Source of the DNA: Chloroflexota bacterium
GTDB taxonomy: Bacteria > Vulcanimicrobiota > JAMCWD01
DNA: 64,000 bases
NCBI GenBank assembly: GCA_023475345.1
Contig: JAMCWD010000022.1
Coordinates: 52,543 to 116,542, forward strand
Direction: 5' to 3'
In this document: in pieces, positions 43,306 to 52,489 of the stretch
Layout of the letters: every line of letters starts with the position of its first letter
Position numbering within the stretch: position 1 is the stretch's first letter
Position numbers and translations under genes: made by a program
The notes under the pieces: generated by a model
Told to the model about the DNA's origin: nothing
The model's input: only the letters and a program-made list of their open reading frames with translations
Database searches by the model: none

Positions 43306-45165
43306 ATGAAAGAAGAAGTAAATAATATAAAAGCAGAGGGTTCCGGGAAGGGCAATCCCAGATCCGGAAAGCATCTCGATACGGAAAAAGTCTCCGACCT
43401 GAAGTTGCAAATTGCTGAAACTGTAGCGGAGAATGAAAAGCTTAAGAAAAAAATAGCATTTTTATCGTCCCAGACCAAGAGACTTGACGAGCAGGTATTC
43501 GACCTTTTCACCATAGCACAGGCCAGCAGGGTATTTACGGCTAATCCCGATATTTATCGTTTAACCGGGATCCTGCTTTCAATGATTGTTGAAAAGCTGA
43601 GGACTGAAAAAGCCGCTTTCATGCTGTACAACGATGACTTTCAGGGATACGAAGTTATAAAAGTGGTCGGTCTTGACGAAAAACTTGTCAAGAATATTAA
43701 ATACAAGGCGAGAGAAGGCCTTTTCTGGCAGATGATAGCAAGCGGGGAGCCTTTCAGCGTTATCGATATCGAAGGCAATTTGAGGTTCGAGCAGATTTTT
43801 TCCGAGCACAAGCTTGACCTGCTTGAATCTTCTTACTGGATACCTTTGAAGACCAGGGAGAGCGTGATCGGCATAGTAACTCTCGACCGGAGCGATTTCA
43901 CGGCCTCCGAGATCAACTTCCTTTCATTGCTTGCATCCCAGGCTGCAGCCGCTTTCGAAAGCGCACACCTTTACAGCAAACTCGGCGCGTCAACCAAGGA
44001 ACTCGATAAGCAGATGCACCAGCTTACGATTCTTTACGATGTCGGCAAGGCGCTTAATTTCATCGACGACCTTACCAAGCTCCTTTCTGTCATACTCGAT
44101 CAATCGATAGAGATCGCTGAAGCCGAAAAAGGGTCGCTTATGCTCCTGGATACAAGGGCCGATGAGCTTGCAGTGCGCGTGGTCCGCGGCATCGACAAGG
44201 TTACGGAGGAGCGCATTATCAGCGGCGATATCCAGTGTACCAGGATCCACAGGGGCGAAGGCATAGCAGGGAAGGTCCTTGCTACGGGCAAAGGCATAAT
44301 AATCAATAATGTCGAGGATAACGCCGATTTCAAAAAATCGAAGGATTCCCGTGTTGTAAATATACTGTGCGTCCCTTTGAAAGTTTACGAGGAAGTCATC
44401 GGCGTTATCAATATTACGAATAAAAAGTCCGGCAGGCCGTTCACCAATGAGGATATGACAATAATCATGGCGCTGGCGTCCCAGGCGGCGGTCGCTATTA
44501 ACAATGCCCGGTTATACGAGATGGCGGTAACGGACGGCCTTACGAAACTATATATCAGGCGTCACCTGCTCCAGAGGATGGAGGAAGAGCTTCGCCGCGC
44601 CCGCCGTTACAAACACCCCCTTTCATTATTGATGATCGACATAGACCACTTCAAGCAGTTCAATGATAATTTCGGCCACCAGGCCGGAGACCTCGTGCTT
44701 ATCGAGCTTGCAAAACTCTTCAAGAGAATAATCCGCGGAACCGATATGGCGGGAAGATACGGCGGCGAGGAATTCTGCATTGTTTTGCCTGAAACCGATT
44801 CGGAAGGCGCTATCGCTATAGGAGAGCGTCTCAGGAAAGAAATAGAAGAGTATGAACTTGTTTATGACCGACAGCCTATAAAAGTTACCATAAGCATCGG
44901 TATCGCAACATTCCCTTCACATTCTATGGAAATGAAAGAGCTTATCAGAAAGGCCGATATGGCGTTGTACGCATCCAAGGATGCAGGGAGAAACGCGGTA
45001 ACTTTAAGCAAAGATGTCGATCCCAACGCCCCTGTTTATTTAAAGCCGGAAAGGCCTGATGATTTAAAAACCAAGTTGGAAGACAAGTTAGAGGAACAGT
45101 CCCTTCCTGAAGTCATCCTGGAGCAAAATCAGGATTTGCCCCGCGGCAGAACCTCGATCGGATAG
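43306..45165 (+). CDS. GAF-GAF-GGDEF diguanylate cyclase
   Basis: A 619-residue soluble protein. A coiled coil (about residues 30-65) precedes two GAF domains (about 75-210 and 235-400), then a GGDEF cyclase (about 410-570) that makes c-di-GMP from GTP. The active site reads GGEEF (486-490), and the inhibitory I-site RGTD (477-480) is five residues before it, so product feedback is likely. The substrate-binding DxDxFKxxND motif is visible as DIDHFKQFNDNFGH. No output EAL or receiver domain. c-di-GMP may link this gene to pilus-type ATPases elsewhere, but that is inference. Confidence 0.95.
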   Translation: MKEEVNNIKAEGSGKGNPRSGKHLDTEKVSDLKLQIAETVAENEKLKKKIAFLSSQTKRLDEQVFDLFTIAQASRVFTANPDIYRLTGILLSMIVEKLRTEKAAFMLYNDDFQGYEVIKVVGLDEKLVKNIKYKAREGLFWQMIASGEPFSVIDIEGNLRFEQIFSEHKLDLLESSYWIPLKTRESVIGIVTLDRSDFTASEINFLSLLASQAAAAFESAHLYSKLGASTKELDKQMHQLTILYDVGKALNFIDDLTKLLSVILDQSIEIAEAEKGSLMLLDTRADELAVRVVRGIDKVTEERIISGDIQCTRIHRGEGIAGKVLATGKGIIINNVEDNADFKKSKDSRVVNILCVPLKVYEEVIGVINITNKKSGRPFTNEDMTIIMALASQAAVAINNARLYEMAVTDGLTKLYIRRHLLQRMEEELRRARRYKHPLSLLMIDIDHFKQFNDNFGHQAGDLVLIELAKLFKRIIRGTDMAGRYGGEEFCIVLPETDSEGAIAIGERLRKEIEEYELVYDRQPIKVTISIGIATFPSHSMEMKELIRKADMALYASKDAGRNAVTLSKDVDPNAPVYLKPERPDDLKTKLEDKLEEQSLPEVILEQNQDLPRGRTSIG

Positions 45166-45279
45166 CTGTTTGTGGCGGGTCCCGAAGAATGGGGCGAGGG
45201 TGGGGCGCAGGCCGACGGCGTTTCAAGAACGTCGCCGGTTTTATCTTCGTAAACTACAGACATAAGGAAGTACGCTGAG

Positions 45280-46209
45280 ATGGAGAAGCATGAGCTTATC
45301 GTGAGAATTCAAGATCAAAGACCTGACCACAAAAATCCTGGAAAGATGAAAACCAGGCTTGGGCTTGCCTGCCTTTTAATTGTGTTTTTGGCGGTCGTTG
45401 GAATCAGCGAATGCCATGCCGCTCCTGACGCGGGAGTAAAAAGTGATGATGTCCGCCATCAGTTACTCTTAAACGAGGCCGCTCCGCAGGAATCGCAGAT
45501 AAAGACAATCGGCATCATAGGCGGGGTAAGCTGGACATCATCCATTGAATATTACCGGTTAATGAACGAGATGGTCCAAGACGAACTCGGCGGGTTGCAT
45601 TCCGCAAAGATATTGATGTATTCCATTGAGTTCGGGGAGTTTTCAAAACAGGAGCGGCTGGCGGAACGCGGGGATTGGGCGCCCTTGAAAAGAATCATGA
45701 TTGATGCCGCACAAAGACTGGAAAGAGGCGGTGCGGATTTTATAGTAATTGCATCCAATACGATGAACTCGCTTGCGGATCTTATTGCGGCAAATGTCAA
45801 GATCCCCATCATCAACATCGCTGAAGTAACCGGCGCAAAAGTTAAGGAGAAAGGCATAAAAACCGTGGCGCTGCTGGGCACGGCATACACAATGGAGCAG
45901 GATTTTTACCGGGGCATCCTCCGGGAAAAATACGGGCTCAAAGTGGTTATTCCCGCCAAAAGCGAACGGGAATATATCAACACTGTTATCTTCGATGAGT
46001 TATGTGCCGGAAAGATCAATGAGGAATCAAGAAAGCAATTTGTTAGGATCATTGAGCGTCTTGCCAAAGAGGAGGGCGCAGAAGGGGTCATATTGGGTTG
46101 TACTGAAATCCCATTGCTGATCAAACAGGAAGATGTAAACATTCCTGTTTTCGATACGACGGCGATACACTCGGAGGCAGCCGTAAAGTATTCCCTGTAC
46201 GGGAAATAA
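45280..46209 (+). CDS. exported aspartate/glutamate racemase-family protein
   Basis: A 309-residue protein. The start at 45280 has AAGGAAG; the internal Met (45346) begins a cleaner signal peptide (RLGLACLLIVFLAVVGISECHA) but has a poorly spaced site, so I keep the longer frame. The enzyme part (about 70-305) has the racemase signatures IKTIGIIGGVSWTSS and, near residue 273, GCTE with Cys274. The first catalytic cysteine is replaced: the motif reads ASNTMN (Ser159). YgeA-like racemases with one cysteine are known. Export to the periplasm would be unusual for this family. Confidence 0.8.
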   Translation: MEKHELIVRIQDQRPDHKNPGKMKTRLGLACLLIVFLAVVGISECHAAPDAGVKSDDVRHQLLLNEAAPQESQIKTIGIIGGVSWTSSIEYYRLMNEMVQDELGGLHSAKILMYSIEFGEFSKQERLAERGDWAPLKRIMIDAAQRLERGGADFIVIASNTMNSLADLIAANVKIPIINIAEVTGAKVKEKGIKTVALLGTAYTMEQDFYRGILREKYGLKVVIPAKSEREYINTVIFDELCAGKINEESRKQFVRIIERLAKEEGAEGVILGCTEIPLLIKQEDVNIPVFDTTAIHSEAAVKYSLYGK

Positions 46210-46292
46210 TCTGTTTTATGCATCGATTCAAGATCAGAGCCCCCCTGGAATGTTATCCCTGTTTTCAACAATCAAGCTCTGAGGTATTGGGA

Positions 46293-46757
46293 TTATTTGT
46301 TAGTAGTATTACTTTCCAATAAAAGAAAATACAAGTTTCTTTTTCTTTTGCCTGCGTATTCGTTAGAAACTTCATATTCTATTTCTATTTTTTCAACATT
46401 AATCACAATCTCATCAGTCACACTGGTTATAACCTTTATGATCCTATCAGACAAGCACTCAATTCCTACCATCCAATCAACTACGCTATCTGTTGGTTTC
46501 ATAAACCTGAAATTATTTACATTTTTGAATCTCAGGAAAGCTGTTCTTAGAGGAATAATTATAGATTTAAAAATTAATAAGTCTATTGCCTTCTTATAAT
46601 TCTCTGTGTCTTCATATACGGTTTTAATGATGAATATTTTTTCTTGCTGATCATAAATGATATTTGAAGGATCGAACTCTTTATCAGCAATTAAAAGGGA
46701 TACAGTATCTAGATCGCTCAGACATCTTTCATTATTTTTAATTATTGAAACTTTCAT
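46293..46757 (-). CDS. A+T-rich protein of unknown function
   Basis: A 154-residue soluble protein with no recognised family. The reading frame is plausible (isoleucine- and lysine-rich, no low complexity) but base composition is much lower in G+C than its neighbours, which suggests recent transfer. It faces the racemase-like gene tail to tail and ends by AGTAATACT. The closest feature of note is the other A+T-rich gene 2.3 kb downstream. Confidence 0.55.
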   Translation of the reverse strand: MKVSIIKNNERCLSDLDTVSLLIADKEFDPSNIIYDQQEKIFIIKTVYEDTENYKKAIDLLIFKSIIIPLRTAFLRFKNVNNFRFMKPTDSVVDWMVGIECLSDRIIKVITSVTDEIVINVEKIEIEYEVSNEYAGKRKRNLYFLLLESNTTNK

Positions 46758-47356
46758 GCTTTTACTCCTATTATATCATTTTGCATGCGTCTCTTAAAAA
46801 ATGGACACTTATTTATTTGGAGCAATATGTTAGATATCGTATGCTAAATTTAATCTGGTTTACTACCTTCTTAATTTTAGATACCCCCTGATTTTAAAAC
46901 AATTCTTGCCCTTTGGGGTCTGCCCTTGAATCTTGAATTGGCTCTCCCCCTCCCTCACAATTACCCCCTTCTTTAAAATGACGTTCACTGTCGAATAGTG
47001 TATTCAAAGAAAGTCTGCTGTCTCTTTTTCGCTTATATCTGAATTCGCGGTGAGGCTTTTGAATCCCCCTGTTTCTCTCGATGTTCTTAAAAATTATCTC
47101 CGGGTGGACGGCCTTGCCTGAAGCTTACATCACTGCACTGGATACCTGCCTTCGCAGGTATGACGATTGAGTTGATTGTGCCGCCTTCGCGGGTATGACG
47201 GTGGGGACGGAAATTATAAAATTGATTGATATTGCCGCTTTCACTGGACTGATTCGGTGCATGTTTTAAAAGATGCGCCTGGAGGAAGGAAGATTTCAAC
47301 CTGCATAGAATCACCATTCCTTAATAATATGATATTTTTATATCCGGAGGTATAAA
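46758..47356. other. 600-bp gap with dispersed hairpin repeats
   Basis: No gene supported. From 47117 to 47203 it holds a VIPAKAGIQ-type repeat (given separately). A frame on the minus strand (47087-47317) only spells the repeat. 46850-47000 is a low-complexity T/C-rich stretch. The promoter of the lipoprotein gene is not clear. Confidence 0.5.
47117..47203. repeat. VIPAKAGIQ-type dispersed repeat (one and a half copies)
   Basis: CTGGATACCTGCCTTCGCAGGTATGACG (split across 47138-47165) followed by a half copy (GCCTTCGCGGGTATGACGG, 47184-47202). It is the inverse of GTCATTCCTGCGAAGGCAGG at 61649. CCTGAAGCTTACATCACTGC just before it matches CCTGAAGCTCACATTACTGC at 61366. Confidence 0.8.
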
Positions 47357-47788
47357 ATGAACATCTTCAGAAGTCGGTTTACAACATTATTCCTGGGAAT
47401 GCTTATTATCGCAGGTCTTATATTCGGCGGCTGCAGCAGAAACAAGTCCGAAAAACCCGCAGCAAAGCCCTCTTCCGTGGCGGTTACGCCTGCTCAGCCG
47501 GCGGCTCCACCGACCCCCCTATCTCCCGTAACTCTTAAAGTCAATAGCTGGCTCATGGATATGCACGGCAAGGTTCATAAAAAGTATCCCGATAATATTA
47601 AAAATATCGCGATGCTTAAAAGCGTCAGCGAAGGGCTGGATATTATGACGGTCGGCCTGGATAAACAACAACTACAATCACTCGGTGATGAAATCAAAAA
47701 AGATTTCAAAAAGCAGTTTCCCAAGGAGACGACGGTATTAAGGTTCTATACCGACGGCAAACAGGTATTGACATATAAAGTAAAATAA
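47357..47788 (+). CDS. small lipoprotein
   Basis: A 143-residue protein with a hydrophobic signal and lipobox IFGGC (about residue 27), then a Pro/Ala-rich linker and a short helical domain (about 60-143). No recognised family. CGGAGG precedes the ATG. Confidence 0.6.
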   Translation: MNIFRSRFTTLFLGMLIIAGLIFGGCSRNKSEKPAAKPSSVAVTPAQPAAPPTPLSPVTLKVNSWLMDMHGKVHKKYPDNIKNIAMLKSVSEGLDIMTVGLDKQQLQSLGDEIKKDFKKQFPKETTVLRFYTDGKQVLTYKVK

Positions 47789-47820
47789 CCGGGCAGGGGA
47801 ATGGCCGGAAAAATTAAAAA

Positions 47821-48594
47821 GTGCTTTTCAATACATTCCATCTCTTACCCGGCATAGGCCGGGTAAGAGAAAAAAGCCTCTGGCGCCATGGGATCATTAC
47901 ATGGGACGATTTTCTTTACTCTGAAAAAATTCCGGGGATTTCGCCCTTTCGCAAGGCTGTCCTGAACGGCAGGCTGGAGGAAGCCAGCCTCCGCCTCCGG
48001 GATAAGGACATCTCGTATTTTACGGGATTGCTGCCCGCAGAGGACCACTGGAGATTTTTCCGCGAGTTCGGGGACGACGCCCTTTTCCTCGATATTGAAA
48101 CCACGGGCTTTATCGATCAGGGCTATATTACCATGATCGGGTTGTATTCATCCCGTGGATACCGGGCGCTGATCAGGGGAAAGGACCTGACCCCGGAAAA
48201 CATCGTCTCAGAGCTTGAGAAACACAAACTGCTCGTAACTTTTTACGGGGCAGGGTTCGATCTTCCTTTTATAAAACATGAATTTGCCGGGCTGGGAATT
48301 GAAAAGCTGCCTCATCTTGATCTCTGCTTCCTGGGCCGGAGGCTGGGCTTGAGAGGCGGCCTCAAGAATATCGAAAGAAGATTGGGCATCACAAGACCGG
48401 AGGAAATCGAAGGGATGTCGGGTTATCATGCCGTCATGCTGTGGGAAAGATATAAACGGGGAGATCTGTCGGCGCTTGAGACCCTGGTTAAATACAACAG
48501 GGAAGATGTAAGGAACCTGAAAATTATTGCTTCACATATTTATAATGAATTGGAACTGAGCGAAGGCCCTCTGTCGCTTGCCCGGCCGTCTTGA
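47821..48594 (+). CDS. YprB-like ribonuclease H-fold exonuclease domain protein
   Basis: A 257-residue DEDDy-type exonuclease-like protein. The first motif is DIET at 91-94, the second region FYGAGFDLPFI, and the third YNREDVRNL near the C-terminus. B. subtilis YprB and related proteins share this. The start is GTG at 47821; a nearby Shine-Dalgarno is weak. The N-terminal 80 residues have an HhH-like opening (HLLPGIGRVREKSLWRHGI). It probably acts on RNA or DNA; target unknown. Confidence 0.8.
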   Translation: MLFNTFHLLPGIGRVREKSLWRHGIITWDDFLYSEKIPGISPFRKAVLNGRLEEASLRLRDKDISYFTGLLPAEDHWRFFREFGDDALFLDIETTGFIDQGYITMIGLYSSRGYRALIRGKDLTPENIVSELEKHKLLVTFYGAGFDLPFIKHEFAGLGIEKLPHLDLCFLGRRLGLRGGLKNIERRLGITRPEEIEGMSGYHAVMLWERYKRGDLSALETLVKYNREDVRNLKIIASHIYNELELSEGPLSLARPS

Positions 48595-48695
48595 AAGAAA
48601 TCTTCTGAAAAGTCTGCCTCTGACGCCTGTGAAAATTGAAGGTTTTGAATTTGCGGGGGCGAATTATTCATTAATGCTTTAGAGGGAGGTTTGCT

Positions 48696-49085
48696 ATGAA
48701 TCCCATATTCAAGGCGTTTCTTATATGCGAGGAGATTCGTGTAGATGACAGGGACAGCTATTCCCTTTTAAAAACATATAACAGGATCTATGCCGATCGT
48801 TTTCCTCTGGTGAATCCCAGGATGGTTATATATCTTTTATGGTACGGCGGCCAGGGGAAGCACAGGATAAAGATCAGCCTCCTGAACCCGGAGCGGGACA
48901 ATACGCTTATCGAGCGCGAAGCGGTAACCGACCTCGACCCTGTAACCGAGCAGATCCACTGCGTCTGCTACCCGTTCATAACGTTCCCGTATCCCGGCAA
49001 TTACTGGTGGAAGATAACGATGGACGATGATGAGATCGGCTATTTCCCGTTGCATATCGAGCCGAAATCTTATCTGAACAGGTGA
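48696..49085 (+). CDS. DUF6941-like protein
   Basis: A 129-residue protein starting NPIFKAFLICEEIRVDDRDS with a compact beta-rich pattern. The opening resembles the CxDIRxE...KxxLxGxY start of DUF6941 proteins, whose function is unknown. GGAGG precedes the ATG. It is followed immediately (3 bases) by the A+T-rich gene on the other strand. Confidence 0.65.
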   Translation: MNPIFKAFLICEEIRVDDRDSYSLLKTYNRIYADRFPLVNPRMVIYLLWYGGQGKHRIKISLLNPERDNTLIEREAVTDLDPVTEQIHCVCYPFITFPYPGNYWWKITMDDDEIGYFPLHIEPKSYLNR

Positions 49086-49088
49086 AAT

Positions 49089-51395
49089 TCAGAATGTATA
49101 GAGTTCAACAGGTTCCGTATCTAAATAAAGTTTTTGGGTATCGTTACAAAGCCCATTTAGACTGTCATAATGAGGCTGTCCTAAAATCGAAAGAAGTTCT
49201 GTACCGGTAAGTATTAATATCTGATTATAGGGGCGACCTTTTTTCCGATTTTTACGAGCTTGATTTACAAGTGGGCGAATCAATTTTTTCTCTTTTTCTG
49301 TCAAAGAGTTGTTTAGTGTGGAAAAAACAAGAATAGAACCCGGAAAATTATGTGATACAAACAACATTCGCTCAATATCTTTTTTCTTGAAACGGTTAAA
49401 AGACTTGCATTCCCCGAATATGAGTTCGATTTTAGACCTTCCAAATTTCGAGTCCTGAAAGAAAAGTCCAAAATCAATTTCTATTTTCTTTTCGCTTTTT
49501 AGTATCTTGAAACCCATGATCGGAGTGCTAGAAGAATCGATGTTTAATCCGGAAAAAAAATGCAATGTCAAAAGCACAGAGTAAACACCGTCAGCGCGAT
49601 CGGGTAAATTAAATGGTGGAAGTGCCCGGTATGACCACTTTATTTCTTTGGGTGAATGAGAGGGGAGCAGAAAATTAGTATTACATTTAGAACATTTTAT
49701 TTCATAATCAGCATCCTTAATTGAATACCATGAGTGCTTACGACAATTTGGGCATTTTAGTTCTATCCCCAATTGGATCATATCATTTTCAATCAATATT
49801 TTTTTAATTGCATCACAGTCGCAGATGAATCTACCTGAGTTGGCTATTTTGGATATTTCCTTCCTAAAAGCTTTTTCATTAATTGATTTGTCATTAACTA
49901 ATCCTTCGAGCAATTTAATTACTTTTTCTTCTGCCAATATTGAAATGCCATGTATGCCGCCGAGTTTTTTTAACATCTGCTTAGCGGTAAGTCCGGGTTC
50001 TGAAATTTCAGCAGTCCATTGTTTAGATTTTAACCATTCAATGAATACATTTTCTGCCCGGGGTATTGAGAACGTGATTGGCCAATGTGAATGAGAGGAA
50101 AGAAAGACCATCCCTGTTTTTGAAAAACGCCATTCTTCTAGAAAAGTAATTGGGGCAATTGTCCTAACAAGATTTTCACATCCTTCGGGGATCACTTCTG
50201 CAATGACTTCTTCAGGATCATAAATGCGTAATTTTATCTCGTTTGCGAACCTTGGTCTTCCTTGTCCTCCGAAACGATGAATAAATTCAGGATCAAGTGT
50301 TCTGATGTTTATTCTTTCCTGGTTATCTGACAAATCGTGTTCAACAGAGCTTGTTTCAAGTTCACAACATTCAACATCGTCTTTGTCACGTGCCCAAGCA
50401 TCCCAAATTCTAGGATACCAATGTTGTAGCATATATCTTGATTCCGCAAGTTTGGTCGCATTAGGTGTGGGGAGATTTAACGATTTAACGAACTCATTTA
50501 ATTCCATTTCTGTTGTATTGCGACTTTTGAGAAAATTCGTTTCATGATAAATGTACATCTCGGATTTATGGGCAAGGTAGTGTTGTTCAATAAAATTTAT
50601 AGCCCGTTGTTTATTTTGGTCGAACTCGGCACCTTGTTTTGCAATTGGAATCACTTTCCATCCTATTGCCCTGAGATTCCAGTAATCGATTATATCCAGA
50701 GGTTTGGTTGCATCAAGGAAAAAGATAGAATGACCTCGGAATCTATGTGGTTGCTTTTTTTGAATATAATGTGAATTTATACGCCTTAGGAATAGATTGC
50801 CCGGCTTTAGGAATTCAGCATAGTTTTTTATGGAGCATGATAATTTCTCGGCTTCCGGTATGTTCTTTAAGCTCCTCCAGAATATTTCATTGATTTTTTC
50901 AGGCAGAGAGCCAAAAATGCTTGCCATAAACAAGCGGAAGAGGATTCCAAATTCAGGGAATTTAAATACCAGAGGATTGCGCCTTATGAATTTAAATTCT
51001 CGCTCAATGAAATAGTGCACAATTTCAAAAAGTCCAATCCCATATCCGGGTACCCCATTTTTATCAAAAGGATCGAGTATATCGGAAGATGAAATTATTT
51101 TTCTATTGCCGACATCGAAAGGAAGACTGGAAAGTTTTCCCATAGGAACAACGTAATCAGGATCAAAAGCATCAATATAGCCTGATAGAATTTCTGTACT
51201 TTTATAGTTTTCAAACGAATTACTTTTCCATACTTTTGGAACTCTTTTAAAGGTAGGAATTATAGGGTTATACATTCCACCCCAAAGTAAAGTGTTTATT
51301 TCAATAGCTTTCATAATGGAAGCTGTGTCGTTTGGTTCGACAAGAAACGCCAATTTTATAGGCCGCAATTTTACATTGACAGTTCCGTATGACAT
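49089..51395 (-). CDS. A+T-rich zinc-ribbon/PD-(D/E)xK-like protein, candidate defence nuclease
   Basis: A 768-residue soluble protein with composition unlike its neighbours (clearly A+T-rich). The N-terminal part has KLAFLVEPNDTASIMKAIEI followed by LLWGGMYNPIIPTF, a conserved-looking segment that I cannot assign to a family. A zinc ribbon with CPNC (548-551) and CSKC (568-571) sits in the C-terminal third. Further on, Asp641 (IEIDFG) and Glu662-Cys-Lys664 (GECK) have the spacing of a PD-(D/E)xK nuclease site, and the last 100 residues are helical. No methylase, helicase or recombinase is beside it. Large single proteins of this kind occur in defence islands; the function here is an inference. 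Confidence 0.75.
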   Translation of the reverse strand: MSYGTVNVKLRPIKLAFLVEPNDTASIMKAIEINTLLWGGMYNPIIPTFKRVPKVWKSNSFENYKSTEILSGYIDAFDPDYVVPMGKLSSLPFDVGNRKIISSSDILDPFDKNGVPGYGIGLFEIVHYFIEREFKFIRRNPLVFKFPEFGILFRLFMASIFGSLPEKINEIFWRSLKNIPEAEKLSCSIKNYAEFLKPGNLFLRRINSHYIQKKQPHRFRGHSIFFLDATKPLDIIDYWNLRAIGWKVIPIAKQGAEFDQNKQRAINFIEQHYLAHKSEMYIYHETNFLKSRNTTEMELNEFVKSLNLPTPNATKLAESRYMLQHWYPRIWDAWARDKDDVECCELETSSVEHDLSDNQERINIRTLDPEFIHRFGGQGRPRFANEIKLRIYDPEEVIAEVIPEGCENLVRTIAPITFLEEWRFSKTGMVFLSSHSHWPITFSIPRAENVFIEWLKSKQWTAEISEPGLTAKQMLKKLGGIHGISILAEEKVIKLLEGLVNDKSINEKAFRKEISKIANSGRFICDCDAIKKILIENDMIQLGIELKCPNCRKHSWYSIKDADYEIKCSKCNTNFLLPSHSPKEIKWSYRALPPFNLPDRADGVYSVLLTLHFFSGLNIDSSSTPIMGFKILKSEKKIEIDFGLFFQDSKFGRSKIELIFGECKSFNRFKKKDIERMLFVSHNFPGSILVFSTLNNSLTEKEKKLIRPLVNQARKNRKKGRPYNQILILTGTELLSILGQPHYDSLNGLCNDTQKLYLDTEPVELYTF

Positions 51396-51615
51396 AATAT
51401 TTTCCGCCTACAATATCATTAACAGGAGTTGGCTTTTAAGATTTGGTTCATTTATTTTTTATATAAATTTATTTCGTTGAAGTTAATTGTATTCCTTTTA
51501 ATGACCAACTTATTCTTCAACACCTGTATTAAAAAACCGCCCGGCGCTTTATATGAACGGCCGGGCGGCTGGATTTTTCAAGTGATCAAATAAGCTGCTG
51601 CTATGTATGCTCCTG

Positions 51616-52461
51616 CTATTTCCTTTTTTCATTCCCCATCGGGTCTGTCGCGACAATTTCCAGGACCGCCGTTACGTTCAGTCCCGACGGGTTGTTCCAG
51701 TATATGTCTTCAACGATATACTTTTTATCGGGAAGCACGTTGTACGGGCCCTTGGTGAGCACGTAAATTTCCCGTTTATCCTGGGTATTGAAGTGTATCA
51801 GAAGTTGTACGCTTTGCTCGACATTGCTTATATTTTTCACGATTGCACTGCCATAAAGCGCGGTGTCGGCGGTGGGCGCCTTTACATCGAATTTCTCAAT
51901 CACAATGGGGAAATCGGCTCCCTCCGTTTGAGACCCTGCCGGGGGCGTCTCCGGGGCGGGAATCTGCCCGGGGCCGGGCTGAGGAGCAGCCGGGGCCTGT
52001 TGTCCCGCAGGCATCGGCGCAGGTGCCGGTTTGGATATCGGAACGAAGTGTGTTGTATATACATCGATTGTCCCGAGATCTTTATCTTCCTTATATTTAA
52101 AGTTCAATTTTTTTACAAAACTTTTTAATGGAACAAGGGTTAGACCGTCCTGCTTTATTACTTTCAAGCCAGGCGTTTTGCCGTTCAGCGTAAAGCCATC
52201 TCCCTTGAAGCTTTTAAGATTCCCGTTGTGTTTGCCTGAAAAATCTATATCCAGCGAGTCTTTCTCCACTGTCCAGCCCAGGGGGGTAAGCGGCAGTATA
52301 TCTGTGAGCGATACAAACAACTCGTCGCCCATATAGCCTGCGGGCCCGGCATAGTGATGGTTGAACACGTAAATGTCCGGCGCTTCCGCTGCCTGTGCCG
52401 ATACCACGCATAACAGCGACAACAGGGCGATGAACACCGGGATAATTATTCCCCTTTTCAT
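51616..52461 (-). CDS. exported protein with copper-amine-oxidase-N-like domain and C-terminal FxLYD-like domain
   Basis: From ATG 52461 (GGAGGTG upstream) the protein has 281 residues; the longer frame to 52593 overlaps the next gene and is not used. The signal peptide is MKRGIIIPVFIALLSLLC ending near SAQA. Residues about 30-150 resemble the N-terminal domain named after copper amine oxidases (SLTDILPLTPLGWTVEKDSL, NGKTPGLKVIKQDGLTLVPLKSFV). A Pro/Ala linker (about 155-195) leads to a C-terminal beta-domain (VKNISNVEQSVQLLIHFNTQ). Probably an envelope binding protein. Confidence 0.7.
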   Translation of the reverse strand: MKRGIIIPVFIALLSLLCVVSAQAAEAPDIYVFNHHYAGPAGYMGDELFVSLTDILPLTPLGWTVEKDSLDIDFSGKHNGNLKSFKGDGFTLNGKTPGLKVIKQDGLTLVPLKSFVKKLNFKYKEDKDLGTIDVYTTHFVPISKPAPAPMPAGQQAPAAPQPGPGQIPAPETPPAGSQTEGADFPIVIEKFDVKAPTADTALYGSAIVKNISNVEQSVQLLIHFNTQDKREIYVLTKGPYNVLPDKKYIVEDIYWNNPSGLNVTAVLEIVATDPMGNEKRK

Positions 52462-52489
52462 GACTACACCTCCGTAATATTTAATATAT

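Noticed and set aside
47087..47317. 76-codon minus-strand frame
   Set aside because: Spells the VIPAKAGIQ repeat only.
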